Shown here: one piece after another, positions 35,545 to 43,736 of the stretch | Layout: the number at the start of each line of letters is the position of its first letter | How positions within the stretch are numbered: position 1 is the stretch's first letter | NCBI GenBank assembly: GCA_017964325.1 | Contig: JAGCSE010000115.1 | Location: 1-55,806 of the forward strand | DNA from: Victivallales bacterium | GTDB taxonomy: Bacteria; Verrucomicrobiota; Lentisphaeria; Oligosphaerales; Oligosphaeraceae | Reading direction: 5' to 3' | Length of the DNA: 55,806 bases | Notes under the pieces: model-generated | What the model saw: only the letters and a program-made list of their open reading frames with translations | The model's database searches: none | Told to the model about the DNA's origin: nothing | Translations under genes and position numbers: made by a program

Positions 35545-36906
35545 TCAAGCTATATTTGATTTCGTTTCCGATTCCAGAATCCGCCAATAGAAGAAAAGGA
35601 CGGCGCAAAGGGCGATGGCATCGACGGCGGGTTGGACCCAAATGCAGCCGTAAAGCGGTCGGATCCAGTCGAATAGAAATAAAAGCGGAATGTCGAGGAC
35701 ACCTTTTCGGAGGATGGAGCAGATGAGGGATTCGCGTGGTTTTCCCATGGCTTGGAATTGGATGATCATGGGATAGGAGACGGCCATCATGGGCATGGCC
35801 GTGACCATGCGGCGGAGAAACGAGGCCGCATATTGGACGGTTGTCGGATTTTCGATGAAAATCCGGCCTAACTGTAGTGCGAAAAGCTCGTAGCAAACGA
35901 GACATAGGAAAGAGAATCCCACGGAAATCGCGCAACCGAAGACGAAGGAGTCATGACGTCGTTTCACGTTGCCAGAAGCGTGGTTGTATGCGAGGAGAGG
36001 GAGGAGCCCCTGGGCGACGCCGATGGAAAAATACAAGGGGAGTTGGTCAAGTTTTTTGACAATGCCCCAGGCGGCGATGGCTTCCGTGGAATAGCGGGAG
36101 ACGAAATAGGCCTGTGCGGTGACGGCGACGACCGTGAGGAAATACTGGATTGCGGATGGAAAGCCGATGGAGAGGATTTCGTAGATGTGCTTTGATGTGC
36201 ATTTCAACAAGTTAGGGGAAAGACTGAGGGCGGTTTTGTGTCGGTTTCGCCAAAGATGGACAAGAAAGTAACCAGCGGAGATGGCGTTGGAGATGGCGGT
36301 GGCGGCACCTGCGCCAGCGGCTCCCATGTTGAGAAATTGCGGGAGGATGAAAATAGGATCAAGGATGAGATTGAGGATGCCGCCAAGCGAGATTCCAAAT
36401 GATGCGACGGCGGCCATGCCTTCTGCGCGAATGAGGCTGACCATTAAAAGTGTGATGACGGTGAAAATGCCGCCACAAGTAATGACCCAATTTGCGTAAT
36501 CTCTTGCAAAATCGTATGTTTCGCTTGTGGCACCAGCAACTTTAAGTATAGGTGTCTCGCAAAGAGGAAAAGCCAGACAGGCCAAAATGCCGATGGCGAT
36601 TCCACCCCAGAAGGTTACGCTGGATATTTGACGCGCAGTGTCTGGCTCTTTTCTGCCGAGAGCGCGTGCGACGGCACTGGCTCCGCCAACGCCAAACAAG
36701 TTGGAAATGGCTGTCAATAGCAGAAATATGGGGCCGACGATTGTCACGGCGGCGACTTGTTTGGGGTCGTTCAGCAAGCCGACGAAATACGTGTCGGCCA
36801 GATGGTAGATAAGTACGATCATCTGGCTGACAAGTGCGGGGATGATTTGTTTCAGGACTGCCTGTCTTACGGGAAGGTTTTCAAAGTTGTTTTGTGCAAG
36901 AGCCAT
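35545..36906 (-). CDS. MATE family efflux transporter
   Basis: A 453-residue multidrug/toxic-compound extrusion protein with about 12 membrane segments in two related halves. Typical signs: PALVSQMIVLIYHLADTYFVG near the start, GVGGASAVARALGRK, and the second-half VAQGLLPLLAYNHASG. It exports organic molecules by cation exchange; the substrate is unknown. It is the last gene of a five-gene minus-strand run starting with NamZ and follows the membrane protein gene by 6 bases. It converges on the sulfatase gene, with no clear terminator between them. Confidence 0.93.
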   Translation of the reverse strand: MALAQNNFENLPVRQAVLKQIIPALVSQMIVLIYHLADTYFVGLLNDPKQVAAVTIVGPIFLLLTAISNLFGVGGASAVARALGRKEPDTARQISSVTFWGGIAIGILACLAFPLCETPILKVAGATSETYDFARDYANWVITCGGIFTVITLLMVSLIRAEGMAAVASFGISLGGILNLILDPIFILPQFLNMGAAGAGAATAISNAISAGYFLVHLWRNRHKTALSLSPNLLKCTSKHIYEILSIGFPSAIQYFLTVVAVTAQAYFVSRYSTEAIAAWGIVKKLDQLPLYFSIGVAQGLLPLLAYNHASGNVKRRHDSFVFGCAISVGFSFLCLVCYELFALQLGRIFIENPTTVQYAASFLRRMVTAMPMMAVSYPMIIQFQAMGKPRESLICSILRKGVLDIPLLFLFDWIRPLYGCIWVQPAVDAIALCAVLFFYWRILESETKSNIA

Positions 36907-36912
36907 AGCAAT

Positions 36913-37542
36913 TCATGATTCTTGTCCAGTTTGCTTGTTTGGGTGGCAGAGGAGTTCGACGGCCGAACATAAGAGGATGAAATAGCCGATAGTCTCGATG
37001 CTTTCTTCTATGAATTCCTTGATACTGCCAACGTGTTCCATTTGCAGAACATTGATGACAAATGACTTATGTCCAACACATTGGGCAATGGGGATGATTG
37101 TTGTGACGGCGAAGCACATCATGATGAAGGAGGGATGGGAGAGGAATTTAAACAGCTCCTCACGTGTGCATTTCCAATGTTTCAAGGCGTATATTACTGC
37201 GGCTGCGATGAATATGAATGCGATTTTCCAACCGACAGCAGGAATACGGTCATCAAGAAGATTGTCCATTTCACGGCAGGCGGCAAAGGCGCACAATGAC
37301 GCAAAGAAGAGACTTAATTTTGTGAAAGTCTTTTGGCGTAAAGCAATTATGCAAAACAGAGCGCAGGCGAACAGCAGTTCACCTAGTTGGAGGTTTTCCA
37401 TGATGCCGTTTTCGTCAAAAGTACGATCTTTGTAGATTGTTGCGATTGCGTATTCTAGAAAGATCATGACGAAGCAGCCTGCACAATAGAGCAATTGGCG
37501 GGTGGCAGACCAGAATGTTGTTTTTTCTGAAATTGTCATCAT
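36913..37542 (-). CDS. Hypothetical integral membrane protein
   Basis: A 209-residue protein with about six hydrophobic segments (for example LLYCAGCFVMIFLEYAIA, LLFACALFCIIAL, IAFIFIAAAVIYAL, FIMMCFAVTTIIPIA, IGYFILLCSAVELL). No family is recognised. The start pair ATGATG at 37537-37542 is preceded by TATTAT only five bases away and by no Shine-Dalgarno sequence, so the mRNA may be leaderless if transcribed from there. It is also within 28 bases of the upstream J-domain gene. Confidence 0.75.
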   Translation of the reverse strand: MMTISEKTTFWSATRQLLYCAGCFVMIFLEYAIATIYKDRTFDENGIMENLQLGELLFACALFCIIALRQKTFTKLSLFFASLCAFAACREMDNLLDDRIPAVGWKIAFIFIAAAVIYALKHWKCTREELFKFLSHPSFIMMCFAVTTIIPIAQCVGHKSFVINVLQMEHVGSIKEFIEESIETIGYFILLCSAVELLCHPNKQTGQES

Positions 37543-37570
37543 AGACTATAATATAGAGGAAGGAATGACA

Positions 37571-38377
37571 TTATTTAAGTTGTTTGGGCGGAGGACGATG
37601 CGGAAGGGATTTCTGACGGTTCTGGCGTTTCAGCTCCGTTGCGAAAAGCTCGTCGATGACGAGCTGGGAGCGTTCTGTTTCGGAGAGGTCGATGGAGGGG
37701 CCTTCATCTAGGAACCATGCCATGATTTTGCCTAACCAGCCGCGGGCTTTCTGTGCGGCGCGGTAGTGGCGGCGGATTTTTGCCAGGCGTTGTGGCGGAG
37801 TTCGCAACAGTCCGATTTGCAGGCAGATGCGAAAATGTTTGGCAGCACGGCTCGCCTTGCCGAGGATGCGGGCCGATTCGGCATAGTAGAAATGGTAGAG
37901 GATATTGTGCGGGCTGAGGTCGATGAGCTTGCCGCAGAGGGTGTAGCAATGGTTGAACTTGCCTTGTGAAAAGAACGTCTTGGCTTCGCGGAACATGATG
38001 AATCGGTCGGTATTGGCCAAATCCAGCATAAGACTTTGAAGCGTCGTGTTTTTTGGGACATTGTTGCCAACAATCAGTTCTTCGAGGATGTCGTCGGCGA
38101 TGGTGTCCATGATCTTGTCATGTTCGTCATGGAAGACGTTTGTTGCGGGCGGGACGGGCGTGTGTTCGATGGCACGGCGTTCATCGTATTCCTTTCGTGT
38201 AAACGGATCCGAAAGAATATCGAACGCGTTTACAAGTTCTTGGAATTCTTGTGTTTTTGCAAGATCGCCGCCAAAGAGGTCCGGATGGCACAGCTTGACC
38301 TGACGGTAGTACGCCTTCTTGATTTCCTCGAAGGTCGCCGTCACACGGACGCCCAGGATGTCATAGAGGGAACGCAC
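37571..38377 (-). CDS. J-domain protein (DnaJ-like N-terminus)
   Basis: A 268-residue protein with a J domain at residues 3-68: SLYDILGVRVTATFEEIKKA, the HPD triad at 31-33, and FDILSDPFTRKEYDERR. The DnaJ Gly/Phe and zinc-finger domains are absent. The middle part (FREAKTFFSQGKFNHCYTLC through SARILGKASRAAKHFRICLQ) looks like TPR-type helices. It probably recruits an Hsp70 to a specific client. It is 8 bases downstream of coaX. Confidence 0.9.
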   Translation of the reverse strand: MRSLYDILGVRVTATFEEIKKAYYRQVKLCHPDLFGGDLAKTQEFQELVNAFDILSDPFTRKEYDERRAIEHTPVPPATNVFHDEHDKIMDTIADDILEELIVGNNVPKNTTLQSLMLDLANTDRFIMFREAKTFFSQGKFNHCYTLCGKLIDLSPHNILYHFYYAESARILGKASRAAKHFRICLQIGLLRTPPQRLAKIRRHYRAAQKARGWLGKIMAWFLDEGPSIDLSETERSQLVIDELFATELKRQNRQKSLPHRPPPKQLK

Positions 38378-38385
38378 GGTCTGCC

Positions 38386-39126
38386 TCAGTCGGTGGCGGG
38401 TTTGGAGGTTGCGATGCCGCGTATGGTAAGCAATGGCGGCGCGGGAGTCAGTTCAGGGATGTTTTCAAGGAAGTACGGTGCGTCGCCGCCCGTTGTGAAG
38501 ATCTTGCAATTCAAAGCGTTGAGCAACTTGCGTGTTTCGTTGACGAGCTGCCGGACGCAACCGATGGCGCCGAGATCGACGCCTGCGAGAATGGCGTCAT
38601 GGGTGTTTGTCCCTAGGGGGGAGGGGCGTTGATGTTGGATAGGAATGAGCGGCAACTGGGCTGTATGGTCCGCAAGGCCGCGCCTCATGAGCATGCGGCC
38701 GAGCATGATGGCACCGCCGCGGAAACGATGTTGCGTATCAACGGCTTCCGTGACGAGGCATGTGCCGCAGTCCAGAACGATGGCGGGGCCGTCGCCCATC
38801 AATCGGAGAGCGGCTGCTGCATTGGCGATGCGGTCCATGCCGACCGTACGGATATCGACCATTGAAAAATCAAGCTGCGGAAAATCCTGCGCCGTAAGGA
38901 AATGGATATTTTTTGCATAGCGTACAAACAGCTTCTCCTTCAGTCGCGGGACGACGGAGGAGGCGACGGCGCGCCATGGGGCCGCCGTCTCGTCGAACAA
39001 TGGGACGCGGCCATCGTCTTCAAACAATTTCGGTGAGTCGTATCTGGCCAGCAACAGCGGTTCGCCGTCCTGCATGACGGCGATTTGCGTGTGTGTATTG
39101 CCGATGTTGACGAAAAATAGAGGCAT
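38386..39126 (-). CDS. coaX: Type III pantothenate kinase with altered first motif
   Basis: A 246-residue ASKHA-fold kinase for the first step of coenzyme A synthesis. Seen: phosphate-1 motif VNIGNTHTQIAV, where Asn7 replaces the usual Asp (DxGNT); the GMDRIANAAAAL motif holding the catalytic Asp; LDCGTCLVTEAV; and FRGGAIMLGRMLMRRGL. Length and motif order are normal. The Asp-to-Asn change affects a phosphate/metal site, so activity may be reduced or the enzyme specialised. A second pantothenate kinase elsewhere is possible. It follows namZ by 3 bases. Confidence 0.88.
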   Translation of the reverse strand: MPLFFVNIGNTHTQIAVMQDGEPLLLARYDSPKLFEDDGRVPLFDETAAPWRAVASSVVPRLKEKLFVRYAKNIHFLTAQDFPQLDFSMVDIRTVGMDRIANAAAALRLMGDGPAIVLDCGTCLVTEAVDTQHRFRGGAIMLGRMLMRRGLADHTAQLPLIPIQHQRPSPLGTNTHDAILAGVDLGAIGCVRQLVNETRKLLNALNCKIFTTGGDAPYFLENIPELTPAPPLLTIRGIATSKPATD

Positions 39127-39129
39127 GGA

Positions 39130-40242
39130 TCAGTAGAGTCTAAACTGGTTTGTCTGTTCCAAGAAGGCTTGGCTTTCGTTTTTGGCGCGTTGGATGATAT
39201 GATCGACGGATTCCGTACCGAGGCGGAGTGTGTCCGTTCCGATAAGGTGGTCGAAATGCGCGGCGTAGAATTTGAGTTCAGGGCCGTTCTGGCGAATTTC
39301 GTCGAAGAGTCGGAGTCCTGCTTCGAATGGTCGGAAAGCGAGCGGATCGGTGATGTGGAGTTGCACGCCATGACAGAGTTCGTTGGCGAATTTGCTGAAC
39401 ATCGGCGTGAAATGGGCGGGGCGCCAGCGGATGCCTGGAAGCTTCATGGCGTTGAGGTTGCCTGCGAGCTTGGCGGCGTCGATGAACGGTGCGCCGACGA
39501 GCTCGAACGGATGGGTCGTCCCGCGTCCTTCTGAGATGTTAGTTCCTTCAAACAAACATGTTCCGATATAGACGAGGGCGGATTCCTGTGTGGGGATATT
39601 GGGGGATGGATTGATCCACGAGAGTCCGGTGTCTTTGAATTGCGTGTCACGCTTGTAGTTTTCGCAGGGGATGACGATGAGATTGCAGCCGATGTTGAAT
39701 GTTTTGTTGACGTATCGTGCGTATTCGCCGATAGTTAACGCGTAGCGGGTTGGCATTGGGTACATTCCGACGAAGGATTTGAATCGTTCTGCTTCCAGAA
39801 GAATGCCTTCGGCGACCATGTTGCCGAGCGGATTGACACGGTCGAAGACAACGACGGGAATGTTGTTGCGTGCGGCGTCTTCCATTGCGTAACTCAGTGT
39901 GTAAAGATATGTATAGTAACGAGCTCCGACATCTTGGATGTCATACGCCAGAATGTCAATCTGCGAGAATTGCTCGTCAGAAATGTGCAATGTCCTGCCG
40001 TGGAGGCTGTAAACGGGAATGTTTAGTATGGGATCCATGAAATCTTCGACCTTCTTGCCGTCCTGCGCGTCTCCGCGGACGCCGTGTTCGGGACCGAAAA
40101 GGGCTGTAAGATTGAAGGATTGGGCCAGGATGTCCGTCGTATAGTTCAAATCTTTGTCCACGCCAGATGGATTCGTGATGAGTCCGACTCGTTTTCCTTT
40201 GAAGATGTCTGCGTAAGCTTTCAGGTTGTCAATGCCGTTCAT
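39130..40242 (-). CDS. namZ: DUF1343 protein, NamZ-type exo-beta-N-acetylmuramidase (GH171)
   Basis: A 370-residue protein. The DUF1343 core is complete: GKRVGLITNPSGVDKD, LTALFGPEHGVRGDAQDG, YDIQDVGARYYTYLYTLSYAM, FDRVNPLG, EGRGTTHPFELVGAPF and WRPAHFTPMF. Bacillus subtilis NamZ of this family removes terminal MurNAc from peptidoglycan fragments and is secreted. Here no signal peptide is seen, so an intracellular muropeptide or MurNAc-disaccharide recycling role is inferred. Start: ATG 40242 with AGGA about 9 bases upstream, preferred over TTG 40266. First gene of the minus-strand run, divergent from the pseudouridine synthase. Confidence 0.9.
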   Translation of the reverse strand: MNGIDNLKAYADIFKGKRVGLITNPSGVDKDLNYTTDILAQSFNLTALFGPEHGVRGDAQDGKKVEDFMDPILNIPVYSLHGRTLHISDEQFSQIDILAYDIQDVGARYYTYLYTLSYAMEDAARNNIPVVVFDRVNPLGNMVAEGILLEAERFKSFVGMYPMPTRYALTIGEYARYVNKTFNIGCNLIVIPCENYKRDTQFKDTGLSWINPSPNIPTQESALVYIGTCLFEGTNISEGRGTTHPFELVGAPFIDAAKLAGNLNAMKLPGIRWRPAHFTPMFSKFANELCHGVQLHITDPLAFRPFEAGLRLFDEIRQNGPELKFYAAHFDHLIGTDTLRLGTESVDHIIQRAKNESQAFLEQTNQFRLY

Positions 40243-40335
40243 GATGAGATTCCTGTGTTTTACCAAAAAGAAATATACTCAACCTATACTTTGCCATTGG
40301 AATATGGAAAAATCAATTATCATGATTAAATTTTA

Positions 40336-41334
40336 ATGATGGAGACGACGGGATGGTTTGAAAAAAGAGCGATTATTGTGAAAAGGACGAGCAAGATACG
40401 GATAGGCGAGGGGAAGCCGCTCAGGATACTGGAGTATCTGGGCGGTCGTTTCACGTATCGTGACGCGGCTGGGTGGGCTGCGGAAATTGCGGCTGGCCGA
40501 ATTATCGTAAATGGCGTGGCGGCGACGGCAGAAACGATTCTGCGTAGCGGCGATGAAATGGAATATTTTCCTGAAGCGCGGCCGGAGCCGGAAGTCGATG
40601 AAACCGTGACAGTTGTATATGAAGACGGCGATTTTCTCGCGTTGTGCAAATCCGGTAATCTCCCATGCCATCCAGCTGGTATTTTCTTCAATAAAACGTT
40701 ATGGGCCATGCTGAAAGAAGGTCGTGTGCAAGGCATCGCGCCGTTGGAGGAAATCCATTTTGTCAATCGTCTTGATCGGGAAACGTCTGGATTAGTGTTA
40801 GTTGCGAAGAACAGCCGTGCGGCGAAAATGGCGGCGCGGGCGATGATGCGCGACGAAGCCTGCAAGGAATATTGTGTGGTTGTGGAAGGAGAGTTTCCAG
40901 ATGAATTGTTGGCGGAGGGCTGGTTGTGGCAGGATGAATGTTCCGCGGTCAAGAAGAAGCGGCGATTTGGAATGGAACATCCTGAAAATGCGGTGGATGC
41001 GGAAACGGCGGTGACATCGTTCCGCTGTATGCGGCGCGGAAATGGCCTGTCGTTGCTGTTGGCGACGCTTGGGACGGGACGAACGCATCAGATTCGCGCG
41101 ACGCTGTGTTCGTTGGGATATCCCGTCGTCGGTGATAAATTATATGGTGTGGACGATGAGATTTATCTGCGCTTTGTGAAAGGCCAGTTGACGGAAGCGG
41201 ACAAACGTCGTCTTCGGATTGGTCGGCAGGCGTTGCATGCTTGCCATCTGCGATTTCCGTTGCCGCAAGGGAGGACACTGGATTTGCGGACGGATTGGCC
41301 GGATTTTGAGAAAATATTGGATAATAGCCACTAA
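40336..41334 (+). CDS. RluA family pseudouridine synthase
   Basis: A 332-residue enzyme converting uridine to pseudouridine in RNA. It has an N-terminal S4-like RNA-binding domain (about 22-80, RILEYLGGRFTYRDAAGW) and the catalytic Asp in HFVNRLDRETSGLVLVAK. It ends with GTGRTHQIRATLCSLGYPVVGDKLYG. The precise rRNA or tRNA target cannot be told. The next gene begins 9 bases later. Confidence 0.92.
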   Translation: MMETTGWFEKRAIIVKRTSKIRIGEGKPLRILEYLGGRFTYRDAAGWAAEIAAGRIIVNGVAATAETILRSGDEMEYFPEARPEPEVDETVTVVYEDGDFLALCKSGNLPCHPAGIFFNKTLWAMLKEGRVQGIAPLEEIHFVNRLDRETSGLVLVAKNSRAAKMAARAMMRDEACKEYCVVVEGEFPDELLAEGWLWQDECSAVKKKRRFGMEHPENAVDAETAVTSFRCMRRGNGLSLLLATLGTGRTHQIRATLCSLGYPVVGDKLYGVDDEIYLRFVKGQLTEADKRRLRIGRQALHACHLRFPLPQGRTLDLRTDWPDFEKILDNSH

Positions 41335-41343
41335 GGAGTCTTC

Positions 41344-42240
41344 ATGGAACGTATTGTGTTGATTGATGCGTATGCGCACATTTACCGAATGTACTACGCG
41401 ATGCTGCACTCAGGCGGTTTTACAAATCCTGCTGGACAGCCTGTCGGTGCGTTGTATGGGATGGCGCGGTTGTTGATGCAGGTGGAAACAACGTTGCCAA
41501 GTCGTTATGGTGCAGTGGCTTTTGACAAGGGAAAAGCAACATTGCGTTGTGAATTGCTGCCCGAATACAAGGCGCAGCGACCGCCGATGCCCGAAGACTT
41601 GCGCTGCCAAGTGGAGCCGATCAAACAATGGATGGAGGCTTTCGGGTGGCCGTTGTTGATGGAAGAAGGTCGTGAAGCCGATGATCTGATTGCTTCCGTG
41701 ACGGCGCGGCGCGATGGCAATGCTGTTGATATCTTGGCTTTTGACAAGGACATAACGCAGCTTGTATGCGAAGATGTGCGGTTGTTGGCACCAGGCAAGA
41801 ACGGCAATTGGATTGAGACGGGAATCCAGCAGGTTCAGGAAAAATTCGGTGTAACACCGCAGATGGTTCCCGCTTATTTGGCGTTGCTTGGAGATACGTC
41901 TGACAATATCCGCGGTGTTGACGGCATCGGTCCGAAGACGGCGAGCAAGCTGCTAACGGACTATGGTGGTTTGGATGGTTTGCGGGCGCATTTGGCGGAA
42001 ATCAAATCTGAACGAGTCCGCAAGAATCTGGAGGAGTCCGGCGACTTGCTGGAGCGAAATATGAAGCTGGTAGTCCTTGATGATAAGGAAATTGCAGGAT
42101 GGAATGGTTTGGAGACGGTTCATCGAAAATCGCCTGACTGGGAGAAAATCCATGCTATGGCCGTCGAGCAGAATTTCAAGTCATTGCTTGGTCCGATTGA
42201 AAAAGCCATCAAGGCGGCAAAGCAACCATCTTTGTTTTAG
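41344..42240 (+). CDS. Stand-alone 5'-3' exonuclease (FEN-like, PolA N-terminal type)
   Basis: A 298-residue structure-specific nuclease. Metal-binding acidic residues are in VLIDAYAHIY, EGREADDLIA, ILAFDKDITQL and LLGDTSDNIRGV, followed by the helix-3-turn-helix GIGPKTASKLL. No polymerase domain follows, so it acts as a separate flap or RNA-primer nuclease in replication and repair. AAGGAG lies 6 bases upstream of ATG 41344. Confidence 0.92.
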   Translation: MERIVLIDAYAHIYRMYYAMLHSGGFTNPAGQPVGALYGMARLLMQVETTLPSRYGAVAFDKGKATLRCELLPEYKAQRPPMPEDLRCQVEPIKQWMEAFGWPLLMEEGREADDLIASVTARRDGNAVDILAFDKDITQLVCEDVRLLAPGKNGNWIETGIQQVQEKFGVTPQMVPAYLALLGDTSDNIRGVDGIGPKTASKLLTDYGGLDGLRAHLAEIKSERVRKNLEESGDLLERNMKLVVLDDKEIAGWNGLETVHRKSPDWEKIHAMAVEQNFKSLLGPIEKAIKAAKQPSLF

Positions 42241-42247
42241 TTCTTTT

Positions 42248-42263
42248 ACGCAGAGGCGCGGAG
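42248..42263 (+). repeat. Octamer repeat, two units
   Basis: acgcagag and gcgcggag, starting 7 bases after the nuclease stop; the same type as the four-unit array at 7517-7548. Confidence 0.55.
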
Positions 42264-42323
42264 AATTTGAATGTAGGTATTGCTCAAGCCTCTTGTCTTA
42301 CTTTATAAAATAAAGATTAAGGT

Positions 42324-43136
42324 ATGGATAAAACAGAAATAGAGAAATATCTGAAAACACGTGGTTTCGGACGAAATCTCGTATGTCTTGATAAGACTGC
42401 CTCGACGAATCATGATGCGAAAATGGCTGCATCGTCTGGTTGTCCGCACGGTCATACAATCGTGGCTGATGAACAGACGGAAGGACGCGGACGATTGGAT
42501 CATGCGTGGATTTCGCCGTCAGGCATTAATATCTATGTTTCCATTGTTTTGAAACCTAATGTGCCCACATCCATATTTCCTCAAATACCAATTATTTGCG
42601 CAATTGCATTGCATCAGGCTCTTGTTGGAATGGAGCCCTCGCTTGATATCTCCCTAAAGTGGCCGAACGACTTGTTATTGACGGAGAATCGACGAAAAAT
42701 CAGCGGGATTCTCTGTGAAGGCGTGACGACGAAAGAACGTTCGCTGGCTGTTGTGGCGGGAATCGGCATCAATGTAAATGGTTCTCTGGAGGATTTTTCC
42801 GAAAATTTGCGCCATACGGCTGGTTCTTTGAAAATGGCGACGGGCAGGGCATGGAGTCGCGAGCAAGTGTTGGCGGTGTTTCTCAATCGTTTTGAAATAA
42901 TTTTTGACGAATGGCAGGAAGCGCAGTCATTGCAGCTTTTTATGGATTATTGGAATCGACATGATCTGCTGGCGGGGCAGCGGATTTCCGTCGTGCAGGA
43001 CAGCAAGACAGAGGAAGGAGTCGCCATCGGCATGGATGACGAAGGGCGGTTGTTGCTGGAAATCTCTGGAAATGTGAAGCTTATCCATGCAGGCGATGTT
43101 CACCTGGAGTGGAAAGCTGAAAGCCAAAAGCACTAA
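42324..43136 (+). CDS. birA: Biotin-[acetyl-CoA-carboxylase] ligase, no DNA-binding domain
   Basis: A 270-residue enzyme that makes biotinyl-AMP and attaches biotin to carrier lysines. Seen: DEQTEGRGRLDHAWISPSG (biotinyl-AMP loop), SLKWPNDLLL, VVAGIGINVNG and the C-terminal SH3-like cap. The N-terminal winged helix of the bifunctional repressor is missing (class I). AAGG precedes ATG. The end of the frame (KAESQKH) is encoded by a GCYRAAA heptamer repeat, and the same KAES ending occurs in folP. Confidence 0.93.
   Translation: MDKTEIEKYLKTRGFGRNLVCLDKTASTNHDAKMAASSGCPHGHTIVADEQTEGRGRLDHAWISPSGINIYVSIVLKPNVPTSIFPQIPIICAIALHQALVGMEPSLDISLKWPNDLLLTENRRKISGILCEGVTTKERSLAVVAGIGINVNGSLEDFSENLRHTAGSLKMATGRAWSREQVLAVFLNRFEIIFDEWQEAQSLQLFMDYWNRHDLLAGQRISVVQDSKTEEGVAIGMDDEGRLLLEISGNVKLIHAGDVHLEWKAESQKH
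43116..43131 (+). repeat. Heptamer repeat units inside the 3' end of birA
   Basis: gctgaaa and gccaaaa followed by gc, three bases before the birA stop. Same family as at 3375-3404. Confidence 0.7.
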
Positions 43137-43139
43137 CCA

Positions 43140-43694
43140 CTAAATTTCCACTTCAGCGGGGCAGATGACAGATGGATCGACAGCGTCGGTGCGTTGCGGG
43201 AGGTTGATGGATTCTGCCTTCCATCCGCGATGGAGGAGCTGACCGCGGAAAGGCGGTTCGCCAGCAGTTTTGCCTGTGAGGCGTATCTGCCTTCCGTCGA
43301 ATGATTTGTCCAAGGTGATGGTTTCTCCTTCGGCTTCCGTGCGGATGGGAGTGAGCTTGAAGTATTTTTCGAGAGCGTTATGTGCGTCATCATGGACTTT
43401 GCGGACGGCGGCGCCAATCTGCTCGTTGGAGTAGGGGGCGATGTCTTCCTGCAGGAAATCGATGAGACGTGATTCGCGTTGGAGGATGGCGAGGGTGTGG
43501 ACGGCTTCGCCTTTGGCGGTGACGGGGGCGGGTTTGGTGGTTTCCTGCGGCTGCGATTCTGCCTCTGTTTTTTCCTTTTCGGCGGGAGGCAGGGCGGGTT
43601 GCGGATTGGCGACGATGTCATTCCATGTTTTGGCAAGGTCATCAGATTTGAAAATGGACCAGAAAGCGTTCCAGGCGGTTTTGAAATTTGCCAT
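43140..43694 (-). CDS. DUF2760 domain protein
   Basis: A 184-residue protein. The C-terminal 120 residues match DUF2760: LAILQRESRLIDFLQEDI, YSNEQIGAAVRKVH, and RQIRLTGKTAGEPPFRGQLL. The N-terminus (residues 30-65) is a Pro/Glu/Lys-rich linker. Family members often lie near Hsp70-type genes, but none is visible here; function unknown. It follows the AEC transporter gene by 42 bases and converges on birA with only three bases between stops. Confidence 0.85.
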   Translation of the reverse strand: MANFKTAWNAFWSIFKSDDLAKTWNDIVANPQPALPPAEKEKTEAESQPQETTKPAPVTAKGEAVHTLAILQRESRLIDFLQEDIAPYSNEQIGAAVRKVHDDAHNALEKYFKLTPIRTEAEGETITLDKSFDGRQIRLTGKTAGEPPFRGQLLHRGWKAESINLPQRTDAVDPSVICPAEVEI

Positions 43695-43736
43695 GATAAT
43701 ACCTTATATTTGTGATGGTTGTGGAAATTGAAGAGA

